A stretch of 64,000 bases of DNA, from positions 1,126,001-1,190,000 of the forward strand of contig NC_080558.1 in the NCBI RefSeq assembly GCF_030253575.1, in the 5' to 3' direction. The translations under genes were made by a program, and so were the position numbers. A model generated the notes under the pieces. The model made no database searches and was not told where the DNA came from. It was given only the letters and a program-made list of their open reading frames with translations. The DNA is from Rhododendron vialii. Taxonomy: Eukaryota; Streptophyta; Magnoliopsida; Ericales; Ericaceae. Below, one piece after another: positions 20,786 through 31,019 of this stretch (positions within the stretch are counted from its first letter, which is position 1; each line of letters opens with the position of its first letter).

Positions 20786-21499
20786 ATTATGGTTTTGCTG
20801 CTTGCTTGGGTGGATTATAATTAGCATTTCTTTATTAGGAGCACCCTTTAGAAAAATGTAGTCGACAGGTAAAAATGCGCGGTCGTATTTGGGGGATGGT
20901 GCATCTGTACATACTTATTGTGGCCTGGGAAAAAAATGTTGCTCGTGAATTTTGTACACCGTACTCATTCATTGTGATTTTTTGAAAGGAATTTTATCAT
21001 CGATGTAATACCAATGGAATACTGTATTAATATGTGTATTTTTGGTACTCCCATGGGTGAACTATCTTGTGTGTTACAGCTCCGTTTGTTTGGAAGTAAA
21101 ATATTTTACCCATTTTCTATTGTTTGGCTAGAAAAAGGAGGAAAATATTTTTGAGGTAAAACATTTTGCACCGACAGGGTGAATCGATCTTCTTACCGAG
21201 TTATTATGCTACCAATTACCTAAAGCCTTAAGCTTCGAGCTAAACACTCCGGAATACTTTCTTTGGTCAAAAGTTGTAATATCAGTTGTTTCTAATAAGA
21301 TATTAGATCTAAATTTCATGTTTCAAAGGAGAGACGATCTCCCATCGAGTACCTATCCTCCCTCTCTCCCCAGGCATAAAGCACTGCCCGGATATCGATC
21401 AACAAAGTACCTCTAATATCCACTAATATCTGACAACAAAAAGCCGAACACATGATTCTTCAGCTACATAAATTAAAAGTACTATTGTTCTAATATCCA

Positions 21500-23380
21500 T
21501 TACTCCAACACGACCGTCACTCCAGAACCCACCTGAAAACAAGGACAATTAAACACAGGCAAACAATCACAATCAGTTCTACATTTGATTAATCCATGCA
21601 TTCGCAAAGAAATGCTATTGAAAGTGAACAGACACCAAAAGCATAAAATGGTTCACATAAAATTCAAGAAGTCCATTCGTATGGTCGTGTACACAATATC
21701 CATATCAATGCAAAACTATTACAGGAAGATATATTTTTTTAACTTTACCGAGTGAGCTTGTTGAAACTTTATGCTTGATGTATCAACAGTTTTGAGTAAA
21801 ATAGTAAGAGAGTCTCTAAGTTTGTATGGCTATCACAACAGAGATGGAGATAAGAACAATCAAATGGACAACCCAATGTCGCAAAACCCATGATAGTGAA
21901 AGCACTAGAGACCCTTTCAAAAAAGAAAGCACTAGAGACCGAGACTGAAAAATATGTATGTGTAAGTGCAACACAATAGAACACTGGTTCTAGAGAAGAA
22001 CATGTGGTTTGTACCATTTGTGAAGAGAGAATGGGTGGGAGCAGTACACAAATGGATAAAAAGGAAGGCAATAAATATCGGAGAACTTTCAACAGAGTGA
22101 TAATTGCACTTCATTCTAATCAGTAATCACATAAGGAAGTATGCATTCTGTGTCGAACTATGAGGAGGTAGTGTCTCAAGTTGTAAAGGTACAATGGACA
22201 AGCTTGTCGACATCAGTCTGCAACCAAAATGAATGAATGCATGGCTATTACGCCTGATGGGCTTTGAAAACTCATGCGTTTCACAAACAAGATTAATTCT
22301 ACAGTCAAGTTGAAAAACAATGAACTTCCAGTGCTTAAATAATAAAAAGGGGAAGCAAATCTTTCCAAAACAGGTTATAATTCTCATTGGACATGAAAAC
22401 AAAGCAAAGTTATGTTCAACATTCACAAGAGACAAACTTCCAAATGAACATCGAGATACATCTCAACGATTATGGAAAAAGCTACAATAAATATGGATGG
22501 AAGAAAAAGGAAGAATCTTACTTCGACATGAAGCACAACTATTTCCCCAGCAAGTATAAGACGATCTTTAGCTACGCTGAAATGAAATTAGTGGTTCTCA
22601 TTTATCCAAGGAATACAGGTCAGTGCTAACAAAATTGAACTATAGCATGTGAAGATAAATACAAAGAATACAAACAAATTCAAAAGAAAGTTAGGATTAT
22701 ATTTCCTTGGACTTTTAAGACTACCAAAAAACAACGGTATTTAATATTCAAGTGCCTATGTCACTGCGTGTTTTTGATAATACACCTACGGCTATATCTC
22801 TCATATCTTTTTTCTAAAAAATCCATATGCCTACATTTGCCCGCATCCATGAAGGAATAGAAAGATGGTAGTCATGGGACTGACATGGTTTCCATAGAAA
22901 TTTCTCTAAGATCTTCAGAATACCCAATAAATTTACTTATTAGTTCATAAAGGCTAAAGGTTAAGAATCGTCTTTATCTGATCATACTGAAGCTTGTTCT
23001 AACCATTTGCTCTTTGGGGCCTCCAATCAGATTATGTCATTTGTGGACTTTTGAGAAACCATTTTTCTTTAGCCTTTGATCTTATCAAGAACTCAAACAG
23101 TGATTTAATAAGCAATATCAACGGGGAAAAGTGGTCCAAACATCAAAACTACAATAGCACACATGGTTTAAAAAGCAACATGCTGTCTGTTACTCAAGTA
23201 GCTGTACCTAACCCAAACAAATTCTAGTTCATAAATGAAAAATCGGCGCATGTCATCTGAAACTTCAAAAAACTTTTACCTTAGATCATCTTGCATTCTG
23301 GAACCCAGGTTAATTCCACGCTCCCAGATAGAACAACAATGGGATATATGTTGCCAGTGATACATATTAAAGTCTTCCAT
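21500..23380 (-). CDS. Unrecognised 62-residue protein, three exons
   Basis: I do not recognise the family. Exons 23280-23380, 22522-22576 and 21500-21532 join by GT-AG with exact frame: 101+55+33 nt, 62 residues plus stop. The product starts MEDFNMYHWQ, continues SIWERGINLGSRMQDDL, and ends in a beta-like stretch LILAGEIVVLHVE then GSGVTVVLE. An in-frame TAA just upstream of the ATG marks 23380 as the first start of this exon. There is no signal peptide or clear membrane span. A CAG|GTATGA donor at 25147 could supply a 5' leader exon, putting the 100-residue ORF at 25154-25456 upstream on the same transcript. Three phase-matched short exons argue for a real gene. A longer gene whose N-terminus I missed remains possible. 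Confidence 0.55.
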
Positions 23381-24563
23381 AGTATCAGAGCAGATTTAAC
23401 AACGATTCGTGAAATAGAAAACAAAAGCACAGCTCTAAAAGATAGTTTATTCGTATTGGATATCAAACTAACATTCACCATTGTGATCATTCCTCCTGAG
23501 TACACCTTTAAAAACCAAAGTAGACCCCAGGGTGTTGCAATATGATTTTCGTCTGATTTAAAAACGAATAGGGCTAATGTAACATAAATTGTAAAAGTAA
23601 CTTGAATTTGTATGTATTGACAGAGCTCAATGGAGAAAAAGGATTCATGTAACCGACCCCAATTGATTGAGACTTAAGGCTTCGTTTGGTTTGGTATGTA
23701 CGTATTTTAGGTTGACATGCAGTGGAAGGCTTAAGAATTTCATTATTTATTCTTGGTATTTTGTTTTCGAAAAAGAGGGCTTTAGCTGAACATTGTTAAC
23801 AAAGAATCTGTAGCAAGACAAATCGTATAACCCTTTTGTCCTCTTTATCCTGTTGAAAGCCGATTGAATCACAAATCATTACAAGAGCTAAAGTACGATA
23901 TTAGCAAAATATTAGGCTTCTTTTTAATGCTTGGTTAGTTCATGTCCGTGGCCCCTCACCTCGGAAGCAGATGGATTGTATCAAGAAGCTTTGGATACTT
24001 ATCTTCGGCGGCCAAAAAATATGCCATTTTACCTTAAAACTCCTACTCTGGACTCTCCCCGAACCAGCAAATCAACACCACCAACATTTGGAATCGAAAT
24101 GGATAGAATAGATGGAATTCCAGAATTGAAGAAGAAAAACTGCAACCAAGGTTGATGCCGAGAATGGCTACTATGGTTGGCAGAAAGAAACACTGGCGGG
24201 TGCATACATGTATGGATGCAAAGACTTGGGTATTTTGTGCATATTAATATGATCTTTCATTACCCAGAACTAATTACACGCAAGGAGTTTTTCTACTTAA
24301 AACAAACTAGAGGAGCCCAACTAACAACACCATAAAACCATGCTGGCTGGGCTGCTGCATATAGAGTAAAAGAATTAAACTTATTTGGATCTAATGATTT
24401 ATCAATTCCAATTCCTTCACGATGTATCTAGCTATGTAGACAAACTAAAAAGGGATATACATGTGTAAACTAGCATATCCATTTACGACAACCATGCCCC
24501 ATGGATACCACAACAATCTTCCCATTCAGATAGGACTTGTATTCTCTGAAGGAAAACATCTAA

Positions 24564-25019
24564 GAGCATCCACAATGTAATAATCAAAACTAAAAGATTG
24601 CTAAAGTTAGCAATGTTTGCTCAAAAAAGTGCTCACATTGTAATAACCAAACTTAACAACCTCTTAGCAACTTATCAAATTTTGACCTTTGAATAACCAA
24701 ACTTAACAACTTTTACCAATAACCAAAACTCAATAACCAAATCCAATAACCAAATTCAAAACTAAAAAATTAAAAAACACATCACATTAGAATCGTCTCA
24801 TCGAGACGAATAATTTGGTGTGGTCGGGTGCTTGATTGGAACTCGTTTGCAATTGGACATAGATGCATTGCGTATTGTAGGGGGGTTTTTTATATTGATA
24901 CAAAAATAACCAATGTGGAGATCAAGTTTGTTAGGTTTGATTATGAACTAAATGGATAATCAAATGCTGACGTGGCACATTTTGGTTATCGATTTTGATT
25001 ATTCCCATTGCGGATGCTC
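24564..25019. mobile_element. PIF/Harbinger-type MITE with TAA target duplication
   Basis: 456 bp bounded by inverted repeats: left gagcatccacaatgtaat, right complement gagcatccgcaatgggaat. They are flanked by TAA at 24561-24563 and 25020-25022, the 3-bp target site expected for PIF/Harbinger. The interior has repeated aataaccaaa words and no ORF, so it is non-autonomous. It lies between the 62-residue gene and the 100-residue ORF. Confidence 0.85.
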
Positions 25020-25153
25020 TAAGGTTGTGTTTGGATCTTCAGTCCAAGTCACTCTAGACACCCCTGAAAAGAAAATGGGTGGGATCAGCAAACGGATGGA
25101 TCAATAAAGTAAGGACAAGACATGAGCATGGTGAATTAAGTCATACCTGTCTT

Positions 25154-25456
25154 TCATCCCCAGAATAACCACAGTTTGTCTTGTTCTGCATTCTTATTAC
25201 ACACTCTCATCTCTTCAAGAATCATCTTCGCAGTTGCATTCATCTCCTTGAACTCCTTCGTAGAATCCTCAATCTTGGACAACTTTAGCTTTCTCCATTC
25301 ATCTGACAACAATATTTTTTTCTCATCGTCCCCCCTATACCACCCCAGCACCAAATTTTCCACACCAACAAATACCCCGATAGCAGCAATGTTCTTGGCT
25401 GCATTTCGGAATATACAGGCATAGTCGCTGTCTACCACATCTATTGAAATACACAT
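25154..25456 (-). CDS. Unrecognised 100-residue membrane/coiled-coil ORF
   Basis: Single-exon frame from a true ATG at 25456, with an in-frame stop upstream. Residues about 20-38 are hydrophobic (AAIGVFVGVENLVLGW). A charged helix with EEWRKLKL-like and KEFKEMNATAKMILEEM stretches follows, as expected for a membrane-anchored coiled coil. The stop lies six bases before a good donor (CAG|GTATGA). That fits either a gene with an intron in its 3' UTR or an upstream ORF on the transcript of the 62-residue protein. No family is recognised. Composition looks coding, but homology is untested. Confidence 0.45.
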   Translation of the reverse strand: MCISIDVVDSDYACIFRNAAKNIAAIGVFVGVENLVLGWYRGDDEKKILLSDEWRKLKLSKIEDSTKEFKEMNATAKMILEEMRVCNKNAEQDKLWLFWG

Positions 25457-25734
25457 TAACTTATACTGAACTTAGATGAGTAGGAGAGGGTGAGAGAAGG
25501 AGGGAGACGGAACCCCCTCACACCTCAGTTCCGTTTCTCACCAAAAACGGCGAGATTCTGTGAGAAAGGGGGAGAGTGACGCAAGTGATGCGCGTGGGTG
25601 GGAGTAGATCTCACCCGCGCAACTTCCGGCAGCACGTGTGATACACCCTCTCGTAGGATCGTCATCGTACTTGCACCGTTGTCTTCGTCTCGTCTCGTCG
25701 AGGAAAAGCTTCACAGAAAAGCTACTTCTGTGAA

Positions 25735-26020
25735 GGGGAAGATAGGTAATTGAGAAGGGAAGGGTTCTTTAGGAGATCTAAAAGCAAGGGAATTGAGAGG
25801 GGAGATCTTCGTAAAAGCAAGTGGAGATCTCATCATTCCCCTTCCGATCGTTCACCGGAAAACTCAGGGGAAGATAGGGAATTGAGAAGGGAGATCTCTG
25901 TAAAAGCAAGTGAAGATCTCATCGTTCCCCTTCTGATCGTTCTCAGGAAAACTCAGGGGAAAATAAGGAATTGAGAGAGAGGGGAGGGGTTCTTTAGGAG
26001 GTCTAAAAGCAAGTGGAGAC
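25735..26020. repeat. Tandem repeat, unit about 88 bp
   Basis: Three imperfect copies built around ggaattgaga, ggagatct, gtaaaagcaagtg, then gatctcatc, ttccccttc, gatcgttc and ggaaaactcag. The middle copy (about 25867-25955) is the cleanest. It lies upstream of the 100-residue ORF, perhaps in its promoter or leader. Confidence 0.75.
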
Positions 26021-26598
26021 CTTTACGCTAGGGAGAGATTTCTGAGGCATGAATGAATTGAAAAAGGCTAGGGTTATTTGTACAGAGAGGGAGTATTGGG
26101 GGAGATGAAATTTCGAAGGGATGGATGGGAATAGTTGAGAAAGACAGAGAACTTTGTGGTTGGGGGGAGGAAAGATGAGATTTTTTTGGTAATGAGTGTT
26201 GGTACTTGGGATGCATAAAGATAGAGATCAACGGTTGGAATTGGTTGGCCGGCTTATAGTCTTGTCAAACCCTAATCTTCGTAATGGGATACAGAAGTAT
26301 CTTTTTTTTTTCTAATATAATACTCCTATATACTAGTAAAAAAAACTATTGAACACTATTTTTTGGTGTTCATAAATTTACAATGCCTCTGATGACACTT
26401 GCACAAAATCATTGAAGCCGTAACTTTTTCAAAATACTTACTCCGTTCTAATTAAATTGTCTTTTGTTTTATTAAATTAATCCGAATACTCTATATACAA
26501 GTGAGTTTGAGGGTTTGATCCATCGTGACCATGTTCTTTTTTATAAGGAGAAAAACAAGCATTCTGATCAGGTATTAGGCCCCATTCCAGTAAGGTTC

Positions 26599-26650
26599 CT
26601 TTTTTTTTTTTTTTTGTGGGGGGGGGGGGGGGGGGGGGGGAGGAGGGGGG
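26599..26650. repeat. Poly(T) followed by poly(G) tract
   Basis: A run of about 17 T is followed by about 23 uninterrupted G and further G clusters. It adjoins a LINE-like remnant and may be a retrotransposed junction. Exact lengths of such homopolymers are unreliable in assemblies. Confidence 0.8.
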
Positions 26651-26769
26651 GAACAGGGGAATAGTCTTAGAGCCAGACCACTAAATGGACCCGACTCTGC
26701 AACCCAAACCTCCGGGGGAGCTATCGCAACCACACCAGTCACGACCCCCCACTTACTTTAGGGTACTCA

Positions 26770-27190
26770 CCTTGTGGGGATTGAACGCTTGACCTTGAGG
26801 AATACTCCAAAAGCCTGGGCAACTATTAGGAGAATGTTTGGGTTAGCCCTCCTCCTCTTCCAATTTTGGCAAAATGGTGGTTCACAAGAACATTCAAGAG
26901 GCTTGGGCCGGAAAGCTTGTTGTGAGGTATGTTTTTTTTTTTTTTTGGCAGTAATATGGTCAATATAGAAAGCTCGCAATGACATTTTTTCCAACATGAA
27001 GTTTATGGAGAAGGAAGAGATTGTGGAGTAAGTGAAGGCATTTTTTCCAACATTTTTTTGGTTGTTTAGCCGATTTTCTTAGCCATAGATCCCATTTTTT
27101 GGGATGTATGTTCTAAGAATGATGCATCCTCCCCCTCTCTATGTACCCTTCCGAGTGATTAATAAAAATTTGCCTTTGCCGATCAAAAAA
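26770..27190 (+). mobile_element. Probable LINE 3' end remnant
   Basis: The stretch near 27055-27190 (ttgtttagccgattttc, later ccgagtgattaataaaaat) ends in gatcaaaaaa. This resembles the 3' UTR and A tail of plant LINEs, like the other LINE tails in this window. No intact domain remains. Confidence 0.4.
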
Positions 27191-27229
27191 TAGCCCGAGC
27201 TTTCCTAAAGCCCTTATGTATAAGAATTG

Positions 27230-28085
27230 AGAGGTGGGAGGCCCGAACGCTTGGGATGTATTATGTATATCTTGAGACGCGTGATTATCCGGCGTAACAG
27301 GGCACTCCTAGTTTGAGCGGACTGTTATATTGAGCAGGCTATGGCCGAGCAGAGCAGGATAAAAACCGATTTGAATCGTTAACAGAATTTTTTCCTTGAG
27401 TGAAACCTATGGCAATTAGTAAATCAAAGATCGCTAAAGCCAAATCCCTCCACGCGATAACTTAGCCGATACTTGGACATTTGGGCTTGGGACATTACAG
27501 TCGTTACGCTTAGTGAGCCGACGGGCTACCACCCTTGGCTCGGAAACAGACGCTGCGTGCCTCACGCACTTCAACAGCAAAGGAATGATTCAACGAATTA
27601 CGAGCCAACCAGGCTTGTTGTCCGCGGTCAGTTTTATGCCTATCACAACAATGGGTTCACACCTTCAATAAAGATGAATTGCTCAATTACCCCTTCCCTG
27701 GCATTTAAGCTGGCATCTTCAAAATTTGTATCATAAAACCCAAGATTGTGAAGTTTCCGCCAATTGATCAAAGAAATCTAAGGCTTTAGCGGCGTGTCCA
27801 AAAATGAATCTGGGTTGTAGACTTGTATTTTTTGATACTCGTCGGCTAAGGTCAAGAGGGGTAGAATCACTGAAACCAAGCAGATGTAGTAAAACGTCAC
27901 AAAGATTTGATATATTCAAATGAGACCATGTTTACATTATTCCCAGCGTTAAGAAAATCTATACAATGTCCCATCGGGGATATCCGATAAAATTAGAACA
28001 ACACAAAGAAGAAAATCTAATACAACATCGAATTTACATGAATGCAATTCAAAATAACGAAACGAAAAAATGCGTAACCGACCCG
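27230..28085. other. Unassigned block, comparatively GC-rich at 27270-27740
   Basis: No gene supported. 27270-27740 is less AT-rich than its neighbours. A minus-strand frame near 27731-27919 reads HAAKALDFFDQLAETSQSW, faintly like a helical repeat protein. That is too short and unsupported to call. Confidence 0.35.
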
Positions 28086-28514
28086 TTAATTACAAACATT
28101 CTTGATCTCCCTAATTTCGTATTCAATCGATACCTTTTCCTCCACACGATTCTTTACTCGCTCCCCATTGCCACCATCCTTGTTGTTTGGAGAATAGTAC
28201 TCTGTCCTTCCAGAAATCCCGTCGGAGATTACGGCCTCGACGGTCATACCGTCGCCAGAAGAAGTACCATTAATCCATTCCTGTCCACTTGGTTCTATTT
28301 TCTTCTCATCCCCCGATTCCCTTGAATCTGCATTTGCAACAATTTCATGCTTCGTTTCGGCTTCTCGGTTCTGCACCTCCTCTGGATTGGCACCTTTGTT
28401 TTCGCTTTCACGTCGTTGAGATGATGATCTATCATCATGCTTTGATTTCTGTCTCTTGGTTTTGGCAATGGTGTTCCCAGTGGCAGCCTCATGCTTTGAT
28501 TTCCCACAACCCAT
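28086..28514 (-). CDS. Small MGCGKSK protein, predicted lipid-anchored
   Basis: 142 residues in one exon, starting at the ATG at 28514. An in-frame ATG four codons upstream would bury the motif. MGCGKSK presents Gly2 for N-myristoylation and Cys3 for palmitoylation, so the product probably sits on the inner face of the plasma membrane or endomembranes. The remainder is very hydrophilic and charged (KRQKSKHDDRSSSQRRES, KNRVEEKVSIEYEIREIKN), likely disordered, with no enzymatic domain. Plants encode several small proteins of this kind with unknown roles. A (GA)n tract lies 50-85 bases upstream of the ATG. Coding status is fairly safe, function unknown. Confidence 0.7.
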   Translation of the reverse strand: MGCGKSKHEAATGNTIAKTKRQKSKHDDRSSSQRRESENKGANPEEVQNREAETKHEIVANADSRESGDEKKIEPSGQEWINGTSSGDGMTVEAVISDGISGRTEYYSPNNKDGGNGERVKNRVEEKVSIEYEIREIKNVCN

Positions 28515-28565
28515 TTTTGTGGTCATGTGAGGTAGAGCGAAATAGGATGAGTTTTCTCACCTTGT

Positions 28566-28566
<1 letters not shown>

Positions 28567-28598
<32 letters not shown>
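28567..28598. repeat. (GA)n tract in the leader of the MGCGKSK gene
   Basis: Sixteen or so GA units on the plus strand (CT on the sense strand). CT-rich leaders and GAGA-factor (BPC) sites are common in plant promoters. A regulatory role here is inference. Confidence 0.8.
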
Positions 28599-28600
<2 letters not shown>

Positions 28601-28734
28601 CAATCATTTTACGGTGGAGAAATGTAGCAATCATTTTATGTCGGAGAAATGTCGAAGATTAATTTCTACGACCATTCAATAATTATTCAGGTGTTTATGG
28701 TTAAGATTATACTTATTTACTGGGTAGCTTTAAA

Positions 28735-28975
28735 CTAGCTATTTGCAGCAGCAACCACTTGCGACCGTCCAAAAGTGTTCTCGACGGTTTGGATTTTAAT
28801 AAAACTTTCTCGGGTTCTCAACGGTCCGGATTTTAATGAATTTTTTTTGGGAAAAAGCAGAAAAAAATTTATTTTCCCAAAAAAGTTCCATTAACATTCG
28901 GACTATCCAAAATACTTTTGGACGACAGAGATTGCATGGGTGCTGTAAATAACTATTTACGGTTGCTCCGTAAAA
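28735..28975. mobile_element. Foldback element
   Basis: Left words gcgaccgtccaaaagtgttc and ctcaacggtccggatttta pair with the right side cattcggactatccaaaa and cttttggacgacag. A related half-element sits at 45825-45895. No ORF. Confidence 0.55.
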
Positions 28976-29164
28976 AAGTTATTCTCTTTATGGTTATGGT
29001 TAATAAGTACTAAAAAGCGGATTTAAAAAAAAAAAAGAAGTCCTAAAAACACATAATATTTCCACTTCTAAATTCTAGACAATGGAGTATTCCAATACCA
29101 AACAGCCTTTGTCCAAAACAATAAATCATGAAAAAATCTTTAATAAAAAAAAAATTATCAAATT

Positions 29165-29300
29165 CAAAATTACTTTAGATTCAGTATTTCTCTATTGACC
29201 TTCTCAATGCCATCCCCGTTACCCCCATACCAATGCCGTCACCGTTACATCCAACTGTCGCCTTTGCATCCGCGCTTAACACCTCTATCAAATGAATTAA
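29165..29300 (-). pseudogene. Decayed duplicate of the bHLH last exon
   Basis: On the minus strand this mirrors the 3' end of bHLH exon 2 (from 29409 upward): the block cttctcaatgccatccccgtt, accaatgccgtcaccgtt and cttaacacctctat parallels ttcaacgacgtctccgtt, aaaagccgtcactgtt and ccaacacctctacc. It is an imperfect tandem copy, interrupted and without a usable frame. Confidence 0.55.
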
Positions 29301-29408
29301 TCTATCCTTTTTGCTAGAAAATTAAAAACCCAGGTACGAAAATGTCCCTATCCGAAATGCTAAAGGGGAAAAAACCTATATTAACCAAAAATCATAAAAA
29401 CCGAGCAA

Positions 29409-30836
29409 TTACAAATTTAGTAATTCCCTCTTGATTTTTTCAACGACGTCTCCGTTACCGCCAACAAAAGCCGTCACTGTTAAATTCAACAGGCGCTGCT
29501 GACCGTTAACCGAAACGCTCGCCGCCAACACCTCTACCTCGTGCCTCTCAAACACCCCGAGAATCTCCACCACTGAATGACGGCGATTAGCGGCTGTCCG
29601 GATCCCGAAGAACACGACGCCTTTTCCAGAAACCGTGACGTTGACGGCGGAGTCCCTCCTGTGGGTGCATTGAGTGAGAGTTGGCATCACCGCCGTTGAT
29701 TCTTGTGACTTTTTCAGAGTCTCTAATCTGTCTCTCTCTTCCTGGAGCCGTTGAATGTACTGAATTGTTTCCGTAACAATATTCGACCTAGTAGCCTGCC
29801 ATTGCACACACTCATGCAATTTAACGAGCTTGAAAAATGTGTTCGAGCTTGATTTGTTTGTTAAACGAATTGATCTCAAACATACTTTGACCAAACCAAT
29901 CTCAAACCCATGTCAGAGCAACTTGAATTTGTTAAACATGATTAGTCGAACAAGCCGAATAGGAATTTGTTTGAGCTTGGTTCGAAAACTTAACGAGTTT
30001 TAACCGAAATGATCACAAACCGATGCCGAGTAACTTGATTTTTGTAAACATTGCAAGTCGAACGAGCCAAGTACTAGTTTCGTTCGAAAACTTAACGAGC
30101 TTCGAAAAATGCTCAACCTCGTTTTGTTTAAGTGACAAATCTATGTCAGACGAGTTTTTAGCCCGCGAACAGGAGCTCAAACTCGAGCGATTTAGTTTGT
30201 TTATCTGCACTAATTATAGTGCATCAAATCCATATTAATCTGAAAGAGATTTTACGTTTTCAGAAGACATGAAAGGAACACACATACAACAATACCAAAT
30301 AACTAGATTGATAGATCATCCATTAATCGACTTAAACGAAGAAATTCCAAAATCCCAGCGACGAATTCGTCCATTAATTCTATGTAAACTGCGTGTTCAG
30401 ACGACAGAGGACTTCGAATTTCAGGGAAAAGTGAATTAAAATGGAAGGAAATTCACGCACATATTACTCCAAAACCCAGAAAACCAAAATCATCAATTGA
30501 ATTTGTTTCGATTTCAATGTTGACAGAGGATTACGGATTTCTCGATTGGTGAATTTAAATAGTAATGAAGAGAAAACTAATCGATTTACCTTGGGAAAGA
30601 TACTAGGAACAATGGATTGAAGAACGGAGAACATCTCCGCCATTTTCCCTCTCCTCTCTCGTTCCTTGTGGATACTCTCGATCCTTCCGAGTTTTGCTCT
30701 TCCTGTCTTCAAGCTCGAACCCTTTCCGTCAATGGCGGCCATTAATGGATGAATTACAGACTTCTCCATGATAATCATTCCCTTGTGGTCTTCTTCGTCT
30801 CCTGCTCGTTCTCTCCGTTTCCCACAACTTGGTAAC

Positions 30837-30838
<2 letters not shown>
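29409..30838 (-). CDS. bHLH transcription factor, ZHOUPI/bHLH95-like group
   Basis: Two exons, 30590-30838 and 29409-29795, joined GT-AG in phase 0, give 211 residues. The basic helix-loop-helix spans about residues 54-110 (HKERERRGKMAEMF, then SNIVTETIQYIQRLQEE). Glu, Arg and the ERERR core needed for E-box contact are present, but the usual His four positions before the Glu is Ser55. After a short leucine-rich extension, residues about 140-210 look like the ACT-like dimerisation fold at the C-terminus of many plant bHLHs (SVVEILGVFERHEVEVLAAS). The start is at 30838, three bases after a long CT tract. Intron 1 (794 bp) contains a repeat shared with 380-845. The subgroup assignment is by motif resemblance only; bHLH membership is firm. 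Confidence 0.85.
29830..30296 (+). repeat. Intronic repeat shared with 380-845
   Basis: Fills most of the bHLH intron and matches 380-845 with scattered substitutions and small indels, sharing gaataggaatttgtttgagc and caaaccgatg-cgagtaactt. Both copies end at catacaacaatacc. Confidence 0.85.

Positions 30839-30841
<3 letters not shown>

Positions 30842-30870
<29 letters not shown>
30842..30870. repeat. (GA)n tract abutting the bHLH start codon
   Basis: About 14 GA units. On the sense strand the CT run ends three bases before the ATG, so it lies in the leader. Confidence 0.85.
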
Positions 30871-30874
<4 letters not shown>

Positions 30875-31019
30875 TGTGATTTTGGTGCCTCACAACGTGG
30901 CTGTTAGGGAATATCAGTACAATAAAGACACCCGCAGAGGAGATGTTATTGGGTGCTCTGGAGCTTACTCATGGTTTCTAATTAGTATTGTCATGACGGT
31001 TGCCCTCTAACTTAATCAG

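Noticed and set aside
25750-25974. Plus-strand ORF rich in Arg and Ser
   Set aside because: Lies wholly within the 88-bp tandem repeat.
27473-27736. Plus-strand frame in the GC-rich block, possible organellar DNA
   Set aside because: I recognise no organellar gene in it, and there is no supporting context.
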